A stretch of DNA of 49,178 nucleotides from the NCBI GenBank assembly GCA_013288385.1, contig JABDBZ010000008.1:1-49178 (forward strand), in the 5' to 3' direction. Source of the stretch: Bacteroidota bacterium (GTDB lineage: Bacteria > Bacteroidota > Bacteroidia > B-17B0 > Aurantibacillaceae). Position numbers and translations under genes: made by a program. Of this stretch, positions 17,200 to 25,154 are shown piece after piece; position 1 is the stretch's first letter; each line of letters starts with the position of its first letter. Below the pieces are notes generated by a model that saw only the letters and a list, made by a program, of their open reading frames with translations, ran no database searches and was not told where the DNA came from.

Positions 17200-18147
17200 A
17201 TGACAAATCCTATCACTCAACTTTTTAAAATTAAATACCCAATTGTGCAGGCAGGAATGATTTGGTGTAGTGGTTGGGAATTAGCAAGCGCTGTAAGTAA
17301 TGCTGGTGGATTGGGCTTAATTGGCTCAGGGTCTATGTATCCTGATATTTTAAGAGATCAGATTAAAAAATGTAAGGCGGCAACAAATAAACCTTTTGGT
17401 GTAAATGTACCCTTATTATATCCAAATATTGAAGAACATATCAAAGTAATTATTGAAGAAGGTGTAAAAATTGTTTTTACAAGTGCCGGAAATCCTAAAA
17501 CCTGGACAACAATTTTAAAACAAAATGGAATAACCGTTGTTCATGTTGTAAGTGCTATAAAGTTTGCCTTAAAATGTGAGCAAGCCGGAGTTGATGCAAT
17601 TGTTGCTGAAGGTTTTGAAGCCGGGGGTCATAATGGAAGGGAAGAAACTACTACCATGGTTTTAATTCCTCAAATAAGAAAAGCTGTTTCTATTCCCATC
17701 ATTGCTGCCGGTGGTATTGGAAGCGGTTATCAAATGGCGGCTGCTTTTGCATTAGGAGCTGATGCAGTTCAAATTGGGAGTAGATTTGTGGCGACACCTG
17801 AAAGTAGTGCTCATCAGAATTTTAAAAATGCAATTATACAAACAAATGAAGGCGATACTCAAGTTACATTAAAACAATTAACCCCGGTTAGATTAATAAA
17901 AAATAAATTTTATAAAGCCGTTGATGAAGCTGAAAAAAGAGGTGCATCAATTTCAGAAATTACGGAGTTGCTTGGTAGAGCCAGAGCAAAAAAAGGAATG
18001 TTTGAAGGTGATTTGGATGAAGGCGAATTAGAAATTGGTCAAGTAAGTTCTTCTATAAAAGAAATAAAACCTGCCGCTGAAATTGTGGAAGAAATAATGC
18101 AGGATTTTAAAATCACTCTTTCAAAATTAGCAACAATTACTTCTTAG
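17200..18147 (+). CDS. Nitronate monooxygenase / FabK-like flavoprotein
   Basis: 315 residues, a TIM-barrel FMN enzyme of the 2-nitropropane dioxygenase family. Seen: KYPIVQAGMIWCSGWELASAVS with the N-terminal loop, SNAGGLGLIGSGS, GVNVPLLYP, GVKIVFTSAGNP, the flavin and substrate loop EGFEAGGHNGREETTT, IIAAGGIGSGYQMAAAFALG, and AVQIGSRFVATPES. The His in GGHNG is the proposed catalytic base of nitronate monooxygenases. The related FabK enoyl-ACP reductases share most of these motifs, so a role in fatty acid synthesis cannot be excluded. Its end overlaps the convergent gene at 18137 by 11 bases. Confidence 0.85.
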   Translation: MTNPITQLFKIKYPIVQAGMIWCSGWELASAVSNAGGLGLIGSGSMYPDILRDQIKKCKAATNKPFGVNVPLLYPNIEEHIKVIIEEGVKIVFTSAGNPKTWTTILKQNGITVVHVVSAIKFALKCEQAGVDAIVAEGFEAGGHNGREETTTMVLIPQIRKAVSIPIIAAGGIGSGYQMAAAFALGADAVQIGSRFVATPESSAHQNFKNAIIQTNEGDTQVTLKQLTPVRLIKNKFYKAVDEAEKRGASISEITELLGRARAKKGMFEGDLDEGELEIGQVSSSIKEIKPAAEIVEEIMQDFKITLSKLATITS

Positions 18148-18556
18148 ATTTTATTTTTTCCCTCAGCCAAACTAATGCTTCTTTTTCATTTTGAAACACG
18201 GCATGTTCAACCGAAGGCTTGTTAAAACTAATAAAAAATTGAGCCATAATTCGCATACCTAAATTTCTTAAAACAACTGCCTTAGCAATTGCATTTTTGT
18301 TAGCCGTTTCTCCCGATGCCAATATTTTAGCCTCTTTTGTCATATCGCCCATATGAGGCGTAACAAATATTACCCCATGTTTTTTATCTCCAAGTAATTC
18401 TCTTTTGGCTTCTTGTAATTGATTTATTTCTTCTACATCAAACTCAACATTTTCGATAGGTTCAATTTTAATAATATCACCGGAAAGCAAATAAACATTT
18501 GCCTTTTTAAGTTTAACTACTTTTATTATTTCCTCTATTTCAGTCTTCAGTACCAA
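18137..18556 (-). CDS. Small STAS/SpoIIAA-like protein
   Basis: 139 residues, no signal peptide. The alternating strand and helix pattern (KKANVYLLSGDIIKIEP, KHGVIFVTPHMG, AKAVVLRNLGMRIMAQFFISF) ending in EKEALVWLREK resembles the SpoIIAA/STAS-like proteins found in Bacteroidota, where a C-terminal helix with A-x-x-W-L is usual. The role is unknown; such proteins are often regulatory. Convergent with the preceding gene (11-bp overlap) and divergent from the M16 operon. Confidence 0.68.
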   Translation of the reverse strand: MVLKTEIEEIIKVVKLKKANVYLLSGDIIKIEPIENVEFDVEEINQLQEAKRELLGDKKHGVIFVTPHMGDMTKEAKILASGETANKNAIAKAVVLRNLGMRIMAQFFISFNKPSVEHAVFQNEKEALVWLREKIKSKK

Positions 18557-18632
18557 TGTTCAATAAGTTTAATTGAAAAAAATTAAAATTAAGTCTAAAT
18601 TTATACAATAAATTGAAATATTAAAGCACAAC

Positions 18633-19868
18633 ATGATCCAATTCGAAAAGTTTATCCTAAATAACGGTCTAAAAGTTATTGTACATAAAGATGAAAGTAC
18701 TCCGATGGCTTGTGTAAATATTATTTACGACATAGGTGCACGCGATGAAGATGAAAGCAAAACAGGATTTGCACATTTGTTTGAACATTTAATGTTTGGT
18801 GGAAGTGTAAATATTCCAAACTACGATGAACCTCTTCAATTAGTAGGTGGGGAAAATAATGCTTTTACAACCAATGATATTACCAATTATTATTGTACTG
18901 TTCCGGTTGAAAATATTGAAACTGCTTTCTGGTTAGAAAGCGATCGTATGTTGAGTCTGGGTTTTACTGATAAAAGTTTAGAAGTGCAACGGAATGTGGT
19001 TATAGAAGAATTTAAACAACGCTATTTAAATCAACCTTATGGAGACGTTTGGCTTTTACTGAGACCACTTGCTTTTAAAAAACATCCATACAAATGGGCA
19101 ACAATAGGAAAAGAAATTAGTCATATTGAAAATGCAGTGATGGACGATGTTAAAGGTTTTTTCAAAAAACATTATCATCCGGCAAACGCAATTATGGTTG
19201 TTGCAGGAAATGTAAATACAGAAGAAGTAAAAAAACTTTCAGAAAAATGGTTTGGACCAATTCCGGCTCAACCAAAATTAAAAAGAGATTTGCCGGTTGA
19301 ACCCAAACAAACAGAATTCAGAGAATTAACTGTTCATAGCGATGTACCAGCTAACGCGATATACATGACCTATCATATGTGTAGTAGATTAGATAAAGAT
19401 TATTACGCAACTGATATTTTATCAGATATTTTATCAAGAGGAAATTCTTCCCGTTTATATATTTCACTTGTAAAGGAGAAACAACTATTCAGTGAAATAA
19501 ACGCATATGTAAGTGGCGATTTTGATCCGGGATTATTTGTAGTTTCTGGAAAATTGAATGATGATGTTGATATAAAAATTGCTGAAAAGGCGATTGAAGA
19601 AGAATTGGCTAAATTAAAAAACACCGCTGTTACCGACGACGAATTACAAAAATGTAAAAACAAAGTTGAATCAAGTATAACTTTTAGTGAAACCGATGTT
19701 CTTACAAAAGCCACCAACCTTGCTATATCAGAATTACTGGGAGATGCAGATGAAATAAATAAAGAAATTACTAAATACAATGCGGTAACAAAAGAACAAC
19801 TTACAAAAGTTGCGAACGAATTGTTTCAAAGAAATAACTGTTCTACCCTTTATTATTTAAAAAAATAA
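18633..19868 (+). CDS. M16-family zinc peptidase, catalytic subunit
   Basis: 411 residues, M16B (pitrilysin-like) half-size subunit. The inverted zinc motif HxxEH is present as HLFEH (residues 48-52), with acidic residues at 125-126 as the third ligand candidates. Further family features are GGENNAFTTNDITNYY and HYHPANAIMVVAGNV. There is no signal peptide, so a cytosolic or peripherally located enzyme is likely. The inactive partner typical of M16B heterodimers is encoded at 22335, in the same tight operon but two genes away. Bacterial M16 peptidases degrade small peptides in a closed chamber; the substrate here is unknown. Confidence 0.93.
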   Translation: MIQFEKFILNNGLKVIVHKDESTPMACVNIIYDIGARDEDESKTGFAHLFEHLMFGGSVNIPNYDEPLQLVGGENNAFTTNDITNYYCTVPVENIETAFWLESDRMLSLGFTDKSLEVQRNVVIEEFKQRYLNQPYGDVWLLLRPLAFKKHPYKWATIGKEISHIENAVMDDVKGFFKKHYHPANAIMVVAGNVNTEEVKKLSEKWFGPIPAQPKLKRDLPVEPKQTEFRELTVHSDVPANAIYMTYHMCSRLDKDYYATDILSDILSRGNSSRLYISLVKEKQLFSEINAYVSGDFDPGLFVVSGKLNDDVDIKIAEKAIEEELAKLKNTAVTDDELQKCKNKVESSITFSETDVLTKATNLAISELLGDADEINKEITKYNAVTKEQLTKVANELFQRNNCSTLYYLKK

Positions 19869-19872
19869 AACA

Positions 19873-20484
19873 ATGGTATTTAACGACATCAATTCAAAAT
19901 TTTTGAGTCTGAGCTTTGCTCAACAACTTGAAAACGAAAAAAAAGTCTTTAAAGATTTTCAGAATGTTGATTACAAAACCTATTTGCCGGAAAGATTAAA
20001 AGCACTTGAAACTCTCAATAAAAATGGTGAGTTAAATGATTTAATTACTTTTTTAAAACAAAACAAACCTTCTATTGGCGTGTTTGCAGGAAGTTTTAAT
20101 CCCTTTCATAAAGGACATTATAATGTATTAATAAAAGCTGAAAATATTTTTGATAAGGTAATTATTGCCTTCGGTGAAAACCCAATCAAAGAAGAAAGAA
20201 AATGGCCAGTACCTGCGAAAATAAAAAACAGACAAATAGAAAATTACTCGCATTTATTGACTGATTTTGTTGATTCACTTCATTACGAAGTAACGGTGAT
20301 ACGTGGCTTACGAAATTCAACCGATTTTCAATATGAACAAAATCAATACCGTTATATTCAGGAATTAAAACCAAATATTAAGATCGTCAATATTTTTTGC
20401 GATAAAGAATTTGAACACATCAGTTCATCTGGGATTCGCACCCTTGAAAAATATAATAAGCATCAAAATTATTTACTCGATTAG
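19873..20484 (+). CDS. Pantetheine-phosphate adenylyltransferase-like protein with N-terminal extension
   Basis: 203 residues, starting 4 bases after the M16 stop. The C-terminal part is a CoaD-like nucleotidyltransferase: GSFNPFHKGH (73-82, equivalent to the GSFDPxTxGH motif), RGLRNSTDFQYEQNQ (144-158, like the CoaD RGLR block) and ISSSGIR (183-189). CoaD forms dephospho-CoA from 4'-phosphopantetheine and ATP. Unusual is the N-terminal extension of about 67 helical residues before the motif, which normal CoaD (about 160 residues) lacks. It may be the cell's CoaD or a divergent cytidylyltransferase-superfamily paralogue; coaE lies 5.7 kb away in another operon. Confidence 0.8.
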   Translation: MVFNDINSKFLSLSFAQQLENEKKVFKDFQNVDYKTYLPERLKALETLNKNGELNDLITFLKQNKPSIGVFAGSFNPFHKGHYNVLIKAENIFDKVIIAFGENPIKEERKWPVPAKIKNRQIENYSHLLTDFVDSLHYEVTVIRGLRNSTDFQYEQNQYRYIQELKPNIKIVNIFCDKEFEHISSSGIRTLEKYNKHQNYLLD

Positions 20485-20490
20485 TCTGTG

Positions 20491-22332
20491 ATGCTAAAAA
20501 GCAATTTCTTAAATAACAAATTCAACATTTTATTTTTTAGTGTTGCGCTTATTTCATTCGTAATTGTTGTGTTACGCGCAAAAATGACACCCTTTACCCA
20601 TGATGAAACGGCCACATTTTATTATTTTATTCAAAGCGGGCATTATATGCCGTTTTATGCGCACGTAGATACCAACAATCATATTTTGAACAGTGTACTT
20701 ACGCATGTTTGTTATATATTAATGGGTTCTTCTAAATTTGTTTTACGGATTCCAAATCTAATCTTCTTTCTCTTTTTAATATTGGGAACTTTTAGAATTA
20801 GTAAACATTTGAGATCAGATTTCGCTAAAGTGTTTTTGACTTTCGGTTTTCTGATTTCTTACAATTGGCTCACGTTTTTTTCAGTAAGCAGAGGTTATGG
20901 CATTTCATTCGCTTCTTTTATAATGGCCGCGGGTTTTGTTTTAGACTATTTAAAAACTAACCAAATTAAATATGTAGTTTATTTTTGTTTTTGGATGCAA
21001 CTAGCAATGGCAGCAAGCTTGATCATGATGCCGGTTTTTTGTTTGTTATTGGGATTGGTTTCCGCTCATCAATTACTTAATTCGAAGTTCTTTACTATTT
21101 CCAATATCTTGAATTTATTAATAAATGCTGCGTTTGTTTTTTATTGGGTAAAATTTTCGTCTTATTTAAAAGATCAAAACGGACTCACACACGGCGCCGG
21201 AGAAAGTTATTGGCAGGTAACCTTTGTAACCCTTATTTACATCGTTACCGGGAGCTGGTCACAATTAGTGGAAACAATTATTGTTAGCGTTACTAGTATT
21301 TTAGTTATCGCCGGAACTATAAATTATTTTAAAACAAAACCTACTCTAAAAAGCACATTAGCTCATCCTCATCTCTTCTTCCTTAAATTATTTTTAGCTG
21401 AAATCATGGCAATGTTTCTCATGAAAAAAATTATGCATATCAATTATCCAGAAGATAGAACAGCTTTCTTTTTTTACATCACATTCATACTTTACGTCAC
21501 TTTTTTGATTGATAAATTAGATATCAATTGGTTGAATTATCTTTCTATTCTCATCTCAGTCACTTTTATTATTCATTTTGTTTTCAAAATGAATTTCAGA
21601 AAACATGAACTCTATATATACGACACCTTCCCTCCCCGCTTCTATGAAAAATTAATAGAAGAGCAAAAAGATTATAAACTTCCTATCACTATTGGTGGAC
21701 ATAGGTGCAGAGAATTTATTTACGGCTTTATGAATTACAGGAGCGATGGTGCTTTAAATGCAATGGATGCGCCAGAATTATTGCACATGAATTGCGATTA
21801 CCTCCTTGCCAAAAAAGGGGAAAAACCATTTTACTCGCGTTATTATACCGAACTAGATTCTGAACCCGATTGGGATTTCAGATTATTAAAACGAAAGGAA
21901 AGAATAATAAATAAATTAGAATTAGAAATTAAGGATAAACATTTTGTTGGTGATGGTGAGTTTTATGAATTAATGAATGATACCAATAATGCAATTTTCC
22001 CGAATAAAAACCCAATCCGTGCCGATTTTACATTTAAAGTAAAAGAAGTTCCTGTTCCATTTGAAGCTTGGTTAGTAGTACAAATAGACAGCATGAACGG
22101 ACATCAGTTTTGCTTTAAACGTTCCGCATTAAATTGGATTAAACTAGATTACAATAATGAGAAAGAATACACTTATTCGGTTGTTACACCAAGTTTACCA
22201 AAACATTTCAAATGTTTTAAAGCATTTTTGTGGAATATCAAAAATGAGAAAATTGATATTACCTTTACATCACTTAAGTTGTACCAACTTTACGGAAAAG
22301 GAATTAATTATGTTGCACCCATTTATTATTAA
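20491..22332 (+). CDS. Multi-pass membrane protein, GT-C-like glycosyltransferase
   Basis: 613 residues from the ATG at 20491 (an in-frame GTG at 20488 is also possible). About nine membrane helices occupy residues 10-375. The first outer loop carries TPFTHDET (Asp38-Glu39), the position of the acidic metal-binding motif of GT-C glycosyltransferases (PMT/ArnT type), followed by a H-x-D-T-N-N-H block. The C-terminal 240 residues are soluble, in contrast to most GT-C enzymes of this size. It may transfer a sugar from a polyprenyl-phosphate donor outside the membrane, which would fit the GT2 enzyme at 5146, but this is inference. It starts 6 bases after the CoaD-like gene. Confidence 0.72.
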   Translation: MLKSNFLNNKFNILFFSVALISFVIVVLRAKMTPFTHDETATFYYFIQSGHYMPFYAHVDTNNHILNSVLTHVCYILMGSSKFVLRIPNLIFFLFLILGTFRISKHLRSDFAKVFLTFGFLISYNWLTFFSVSRGYGISFASFIMAAGFVLDYLKTNQIKYVVYFCFWMQLAMAASLIMMPVFCLLLGLVSAHQLLNSKFFTISNILNLLINAAFVFYWVKFSSYLKDQNGLTHGAGESYWQVTFVTLIYIVTGSWSQLVETIIVSVTSILVIAGTINYFKTKPTLKSTLAHPHLFFLKLFLAEIMAMFLMKKIMHINYPEDRTAFFFYITFILYVTFLIDKLDINWLNYLSILISVTFIIHFVFKMNFRKHELYIYDTFPPRFYEKLIEEQKDYKLPITIGGHRCREFIYGFMNYRSDGALNAMDAPELLHMNCDYLLAKKGEKPFYSRYYTELDSEPDWDFRLLKRKERIINKLELEIKDKHFVGDGEFYELMNDTNNAIFPNKNPIRADFTFKVKEVPVPFEAWLVVQIDSMNGHQFCFKRSALNWIKLDYNNEKEYTYSVVTPSLPKHFKCFKAFLWNIKNEKIDITFTSLKLYQLYGKGINYVAPIYY

Positions 22333-22334
22333 TT

Positions 22335-23618
22335 ATGTTAGATAGAACCAAAGCACCGGAATTTCATTCCATAGAAAGTATTCATATACCACACGCAGTT
22401 AGTCAAAAGTTGAATAATGGTATTATGGTTCATTACGTTGATTCCGGATCACAAGAGTTAATTAAAATTGAATTTATTTTTAAAGCGGGCATGTATTATC
22501 AGCCCAATACATTAGTTGCATCCGCTACAAATAATTTAATTGAAACTGGTTCGAGCAAATATACCGCCAACCAAATTTCTGAACACATTGACTACTATGG
22601 TGGATTCCTTGAATTGGAAACAGGACAAGATTTTGCAAGCATCACACTTTATACATTGAATAAATATTTAAATGAAACCATTTCAATTGTTGAAGATATT
22701 TTAAAAACACCAACCTTTCCGAAAGATGAATTTGATATTTACATCAATAATAAAAAACAAAAACATTTAGAGAACTCTCAAAAAGTTAGTGTTATAGCCC
22801 GTCGCCGATTTAATGAATTACTTTTTGGCGATACACATCCTTATGGAATTGAAGTAAAAGATGGTGATTTTGATAAAGCAAATACTCAAAGTATAAAAGA
22901 TTTTTTTGAAACGCATTACCATTCGGGTAACTGCACCGTTTTTGTTTCCGGTAAAATGCCAACTAATTTATTAGATAAATTAGGAGAGCTTTTTGGTAAC
23001 ACCAAATGGGGTAAATCAGAAATTATTTTGGCAGAACCTATATTTAAATTAGACACAACAAAACAACAAAAACATTTAATTGAAAAAGATGATGCCATTC
23101 AATCAGCAATAAAAGTTGGGCGAATTTTATTCAATAAAAAACATCCAGATTATTTTCACTTTCAAGTTTTGAATACAATTTTAGGTGGCTATTTCGGTTC
23201 ACGTCTTATGGCAAATATCCGCGAAGACAAAGGCTATACATATGGTATTGGTTCAGGTTTATCTTCCTTGGTTAACGCTGGTTATTTCAGCATTAGTACA
23301 GAAGTTGGTTCTGACGTGACAGGAAAAGCGTTGAAAGAAATTTATCATGAAATAAATATTTTGCGCAATGATTTAGTTGGCAAAGAAGAATTAACTACTG
23401 TAAAAAATTATATCCTTGGTCAATTTTTAAGAAGTGTAGATGGTCCGTTTGCTCTAGCAGATAAGTTCAAAGGCATTTGGCAATATGGTTTAGATTACTC
23501 TTACTACGAAAATTACTTTAACGCAGTAAATAATGTAACTGCTAATCAATTAAGAGATCTTGCGAATAAATATCTCCAAGAAAAAGATTTGATTGAGTGT
23601 GTTGCAGGTAAGCTGTAA
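22335..23618 (+). CDS. M16-family peptidase-like subunit without zinc motif
   Basis: 427 residues, M16B fold. Where the catalytic subunit has HxxEH this one has TNNLIETGS, so the zinc ligands are lost. It keeps the substrate-binding R...Y pair of non-catalytic partners in NIREDKGYTYGIGSGLSS and the GGYFGSRLM segment before it. It should pair with the active subunit at 18633 to form the closed chamber. It begins 2 bases after the GT-C-like gene. No signal peptide. Confidence 0.92.
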   Translation: MLDRTKAPEFHSIESIHIPHAVSQKLNNGIMVHYVDSGSQELIKIEFIFKAGMYYQPNTLVASATNNLIETGSSKYTANQISEHIDYYGGFLELETGQDFASITLYTLNKYLNETISIVEDILKTPTFPKDEFDIYINNKKQKHLENSQKVSVIARRRFNELLFGDTHPYGIEVKDGDFDKANTQSIKDFFETHYHSGNCTVFVSGKMPTNLLDKLGELFGNTKWGKSEIILAEPIFKLDTTKQQKHLIEKDDAIQSAIKVGRILFNKKHPDYFHFQVLNTILGGYFGSRLMANIREDKGYTYGIGSGLSSLVNAGYFSISTEVGSDVTGKALKEIYHEINILRNDLVGKEELTTVKNYILGQFLRSVDGPFALADKFKGIWQYGLDYSYYENYFNAVNNVTANQLRDLANKYLQEKDLIECVAGKL

Positions 23619-23832
23619 GTCTATAGAAATAGAAACCTGGAAACATTAAGCACATGGGCGCGAAGATTAAGCAAAGATCGTGAACTGTATTCTAAAAACT
23701 TAATTATAAAAAAGCCTCTGTTTAGTTCATGAGAGAGTTGTGGCAAAATTTCTACGGTTTTAAGCTATGACTTTATAACGAAGCCTGGCCTGAGCTGATC
23801 GAAGATCGCTAAAAATATTAATCAACATTTCG

Positions 23833-23840
23833 TATCTTTA
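23833..23840 (+). promoter_or_regulatory. Candidate -7 box (TATCTTTA) next to a start codon
   Basis: Seven of eight matches to TAnnTTTG, ending 4 bases before the ATG at 23845. If real, transcription would begin at or near the A of the ATG. The rest of the 226-bp spacer (23619-23844) shows no feature I can name. Confidence 0.35.
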
Positions 23841-23844
23841 CATC

Positions 23845-24987
23845 ATGTCCTCTAAATCTCTCAAAATATTTATCATTGGTCCCGCTTACCCACTCCGTGG
23901 CGGCCCGGCGCAATTCAATGAAAATTTATGTGAGGAATTAAATTTAGCAGGACACAATGCGCAAATAATTTCTTACTCTTTACAATATCCGAATTTTTTA
24001 TTTCCTGGTTCTTCACAATTTGAAAAAAGCGGAAGTGCTCCAAATGGAATTAAAATTCATACACTTATTAATTCCATCAATCCATTTAATTGGTTTAAGG
24101 TTGCTTCCTTTATTAAAAAAGAGAAACCTGATTTTATTTTATTCCGTTATTGGTTGCCTTTCTTTGGTCCATGTTTAGGCACAATAGGACGCTTAGTAAA
24201 AAAACATACAAAAGTTTTAGCACTGACTGACAATATTATTCCACACGAAAAACGTTTTGGTGATAAAATGTTTACCAAGTATTTTGTAAAATCTTGTCAT
24301 GGTTTTATTGCAATGAGCAAGGCGGTTTTAAATGATATTTCAAAATTCTCTTCTACCGATAAAAAAACTTATTCTCCTCACCCAATGTATGCTACTTATG
24401 GTGAAGCAGTGAGTATGCAAGAGGCTAGAAAAAAACTAGGATTGAATGAAGAAGATCAAATTATTTTGTTCTTTGGTTTAATAAGACATTATAAAGGACT
24501 CGCTATTTTATTGAGATCGCTAAATAACCCACAGATTAAAAAAAGTAAAATAAAACTACTGATAGCGGGCGAATTTTACGAAGACAAACAACCTTACCTG
24601 GATATTATTTCGAATTATGGTTTAAAGGATCATGTGATCTTACACGATAAATTTATTCCAAATGATTTGGTTCGTTATTATTTTTGTGCAAGCAATATTG
24701 TTGGTCAAACCTATCGTAACGCCACAAACAGTGGGGTAACCATGGTAGGTTATTATTATAATAAACCTATGCTAGTTACCAATGTAGGTGGTTTATCAGA
24801 AATTGTTCCGCATAATATTTGTGGATATGTACTTCCTGTAATTCAAGAGGAAATAGCAATCGCTATCATCGATTTTTTTGATAATAATCGCGAAAAGGAA
24901 ATGGTGGCCAATGTTGAAAAAGAGAAGAAAAAATACGAATGGGGCACCTTTATCAACACCCTGTTAGAATTGTATAACAGGTGTTAA
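23845..24987 (+). CDS. Family 4 glycosyltransferase
   Basis: 380 residues with the GT-B fold of family 4. N-terminal domain: IFIIGPAYPLRGGPAQFNENL (acceptor side glycine loop). C-terminal domain: IILFFGLIRHYKGLAILLRSL, LLIAGEFYEDKQ, VILHDKFIPNDLVRYYFCAS, and a final GGLSEIVPHNICGYVLP block (nucleotide-sugar binding). The usual E-x7-E is altered: the first acidic residue falls in a YRNATNSGVTMVGYYY segment without it, so the donor or mechanism may differ from typical members. Sugar and acceptor are unknown; surface glycan synthesis is likely. Its last codons form a hairpin. Confidence 0.9.
   Translation: MSSKSLKIFIIGPAYPLRGGPAQFNENLCEELNLAGHNAQIISYSLQYPNFLFPGSSQFEKSGSAPNGIKIHTLINSINPFNWFKVASFIKKEKPDFILFRYWLPFFGPCLGTIGRLVKKHTKVLALTDNIIPHEKRFGDKMFTKYFVKSCHGFIAMSKAVLNDISKFSSTDKKTYSPHPMYATYGEAVSMQEARKKLGLNEEDQIILFFGLIRHYKGLAILLRSLNNPQIKKSKIKLLIAGEFYEDKQPYLDIISNYGLKDHVILHDKFIPNDLVRYYFCASNIVGQTYRNATNSGVTMVGYYYNKPMLVTNVGGLSEIVPHNICGYVLPVIQEEIAIAIIDFFDNNREKEMVANVEKEKKKYEWGTFINTLLELYNRC
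24955..24985 (+). terminator. Hairpin overlapping the end of the GT4 gene
   Basis: AACACCCTGTTA and TAACAGGTGTT pair over 11 bp with one bulged C and an 8-base loop, ending on the stop codon. The following tail (AATAATTTATTC) is only weakly T-rich, so it is a possible terminator before the mks locus, not a strong one. Confidence 0.4.
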
Positions 24988-25044
24988 TAATTTATTCGCT
25001 TTCAGTAATCCTTCCCAATCCCTTTATTTTCAATGATTTTGCCA

Positions 25045-25052
25045 TATTTTTG
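25045..25052 (+). promoter_or_regulatory. Candidate -7 box (TATTTTTG) upstream of the condensin-like locus
   Basis: Perfect TAnnTTTG, giving a leader of about 100 bases to the ATG at 25155. A second, weaker box (TATTTTTA, 25119-25126) lies closer. No TTG at -33 for either. Confidence 0.38.
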
Positions 25053-25154
25053 CTCTGAAACGGTTAATTACTCTCGTTTTTGTTAATAACGCAAATTTAA
25101 TAAGCGCTCTAGCCTTAGTATTTTTAGGAGATTATACCTAATTGTTATTAAATA

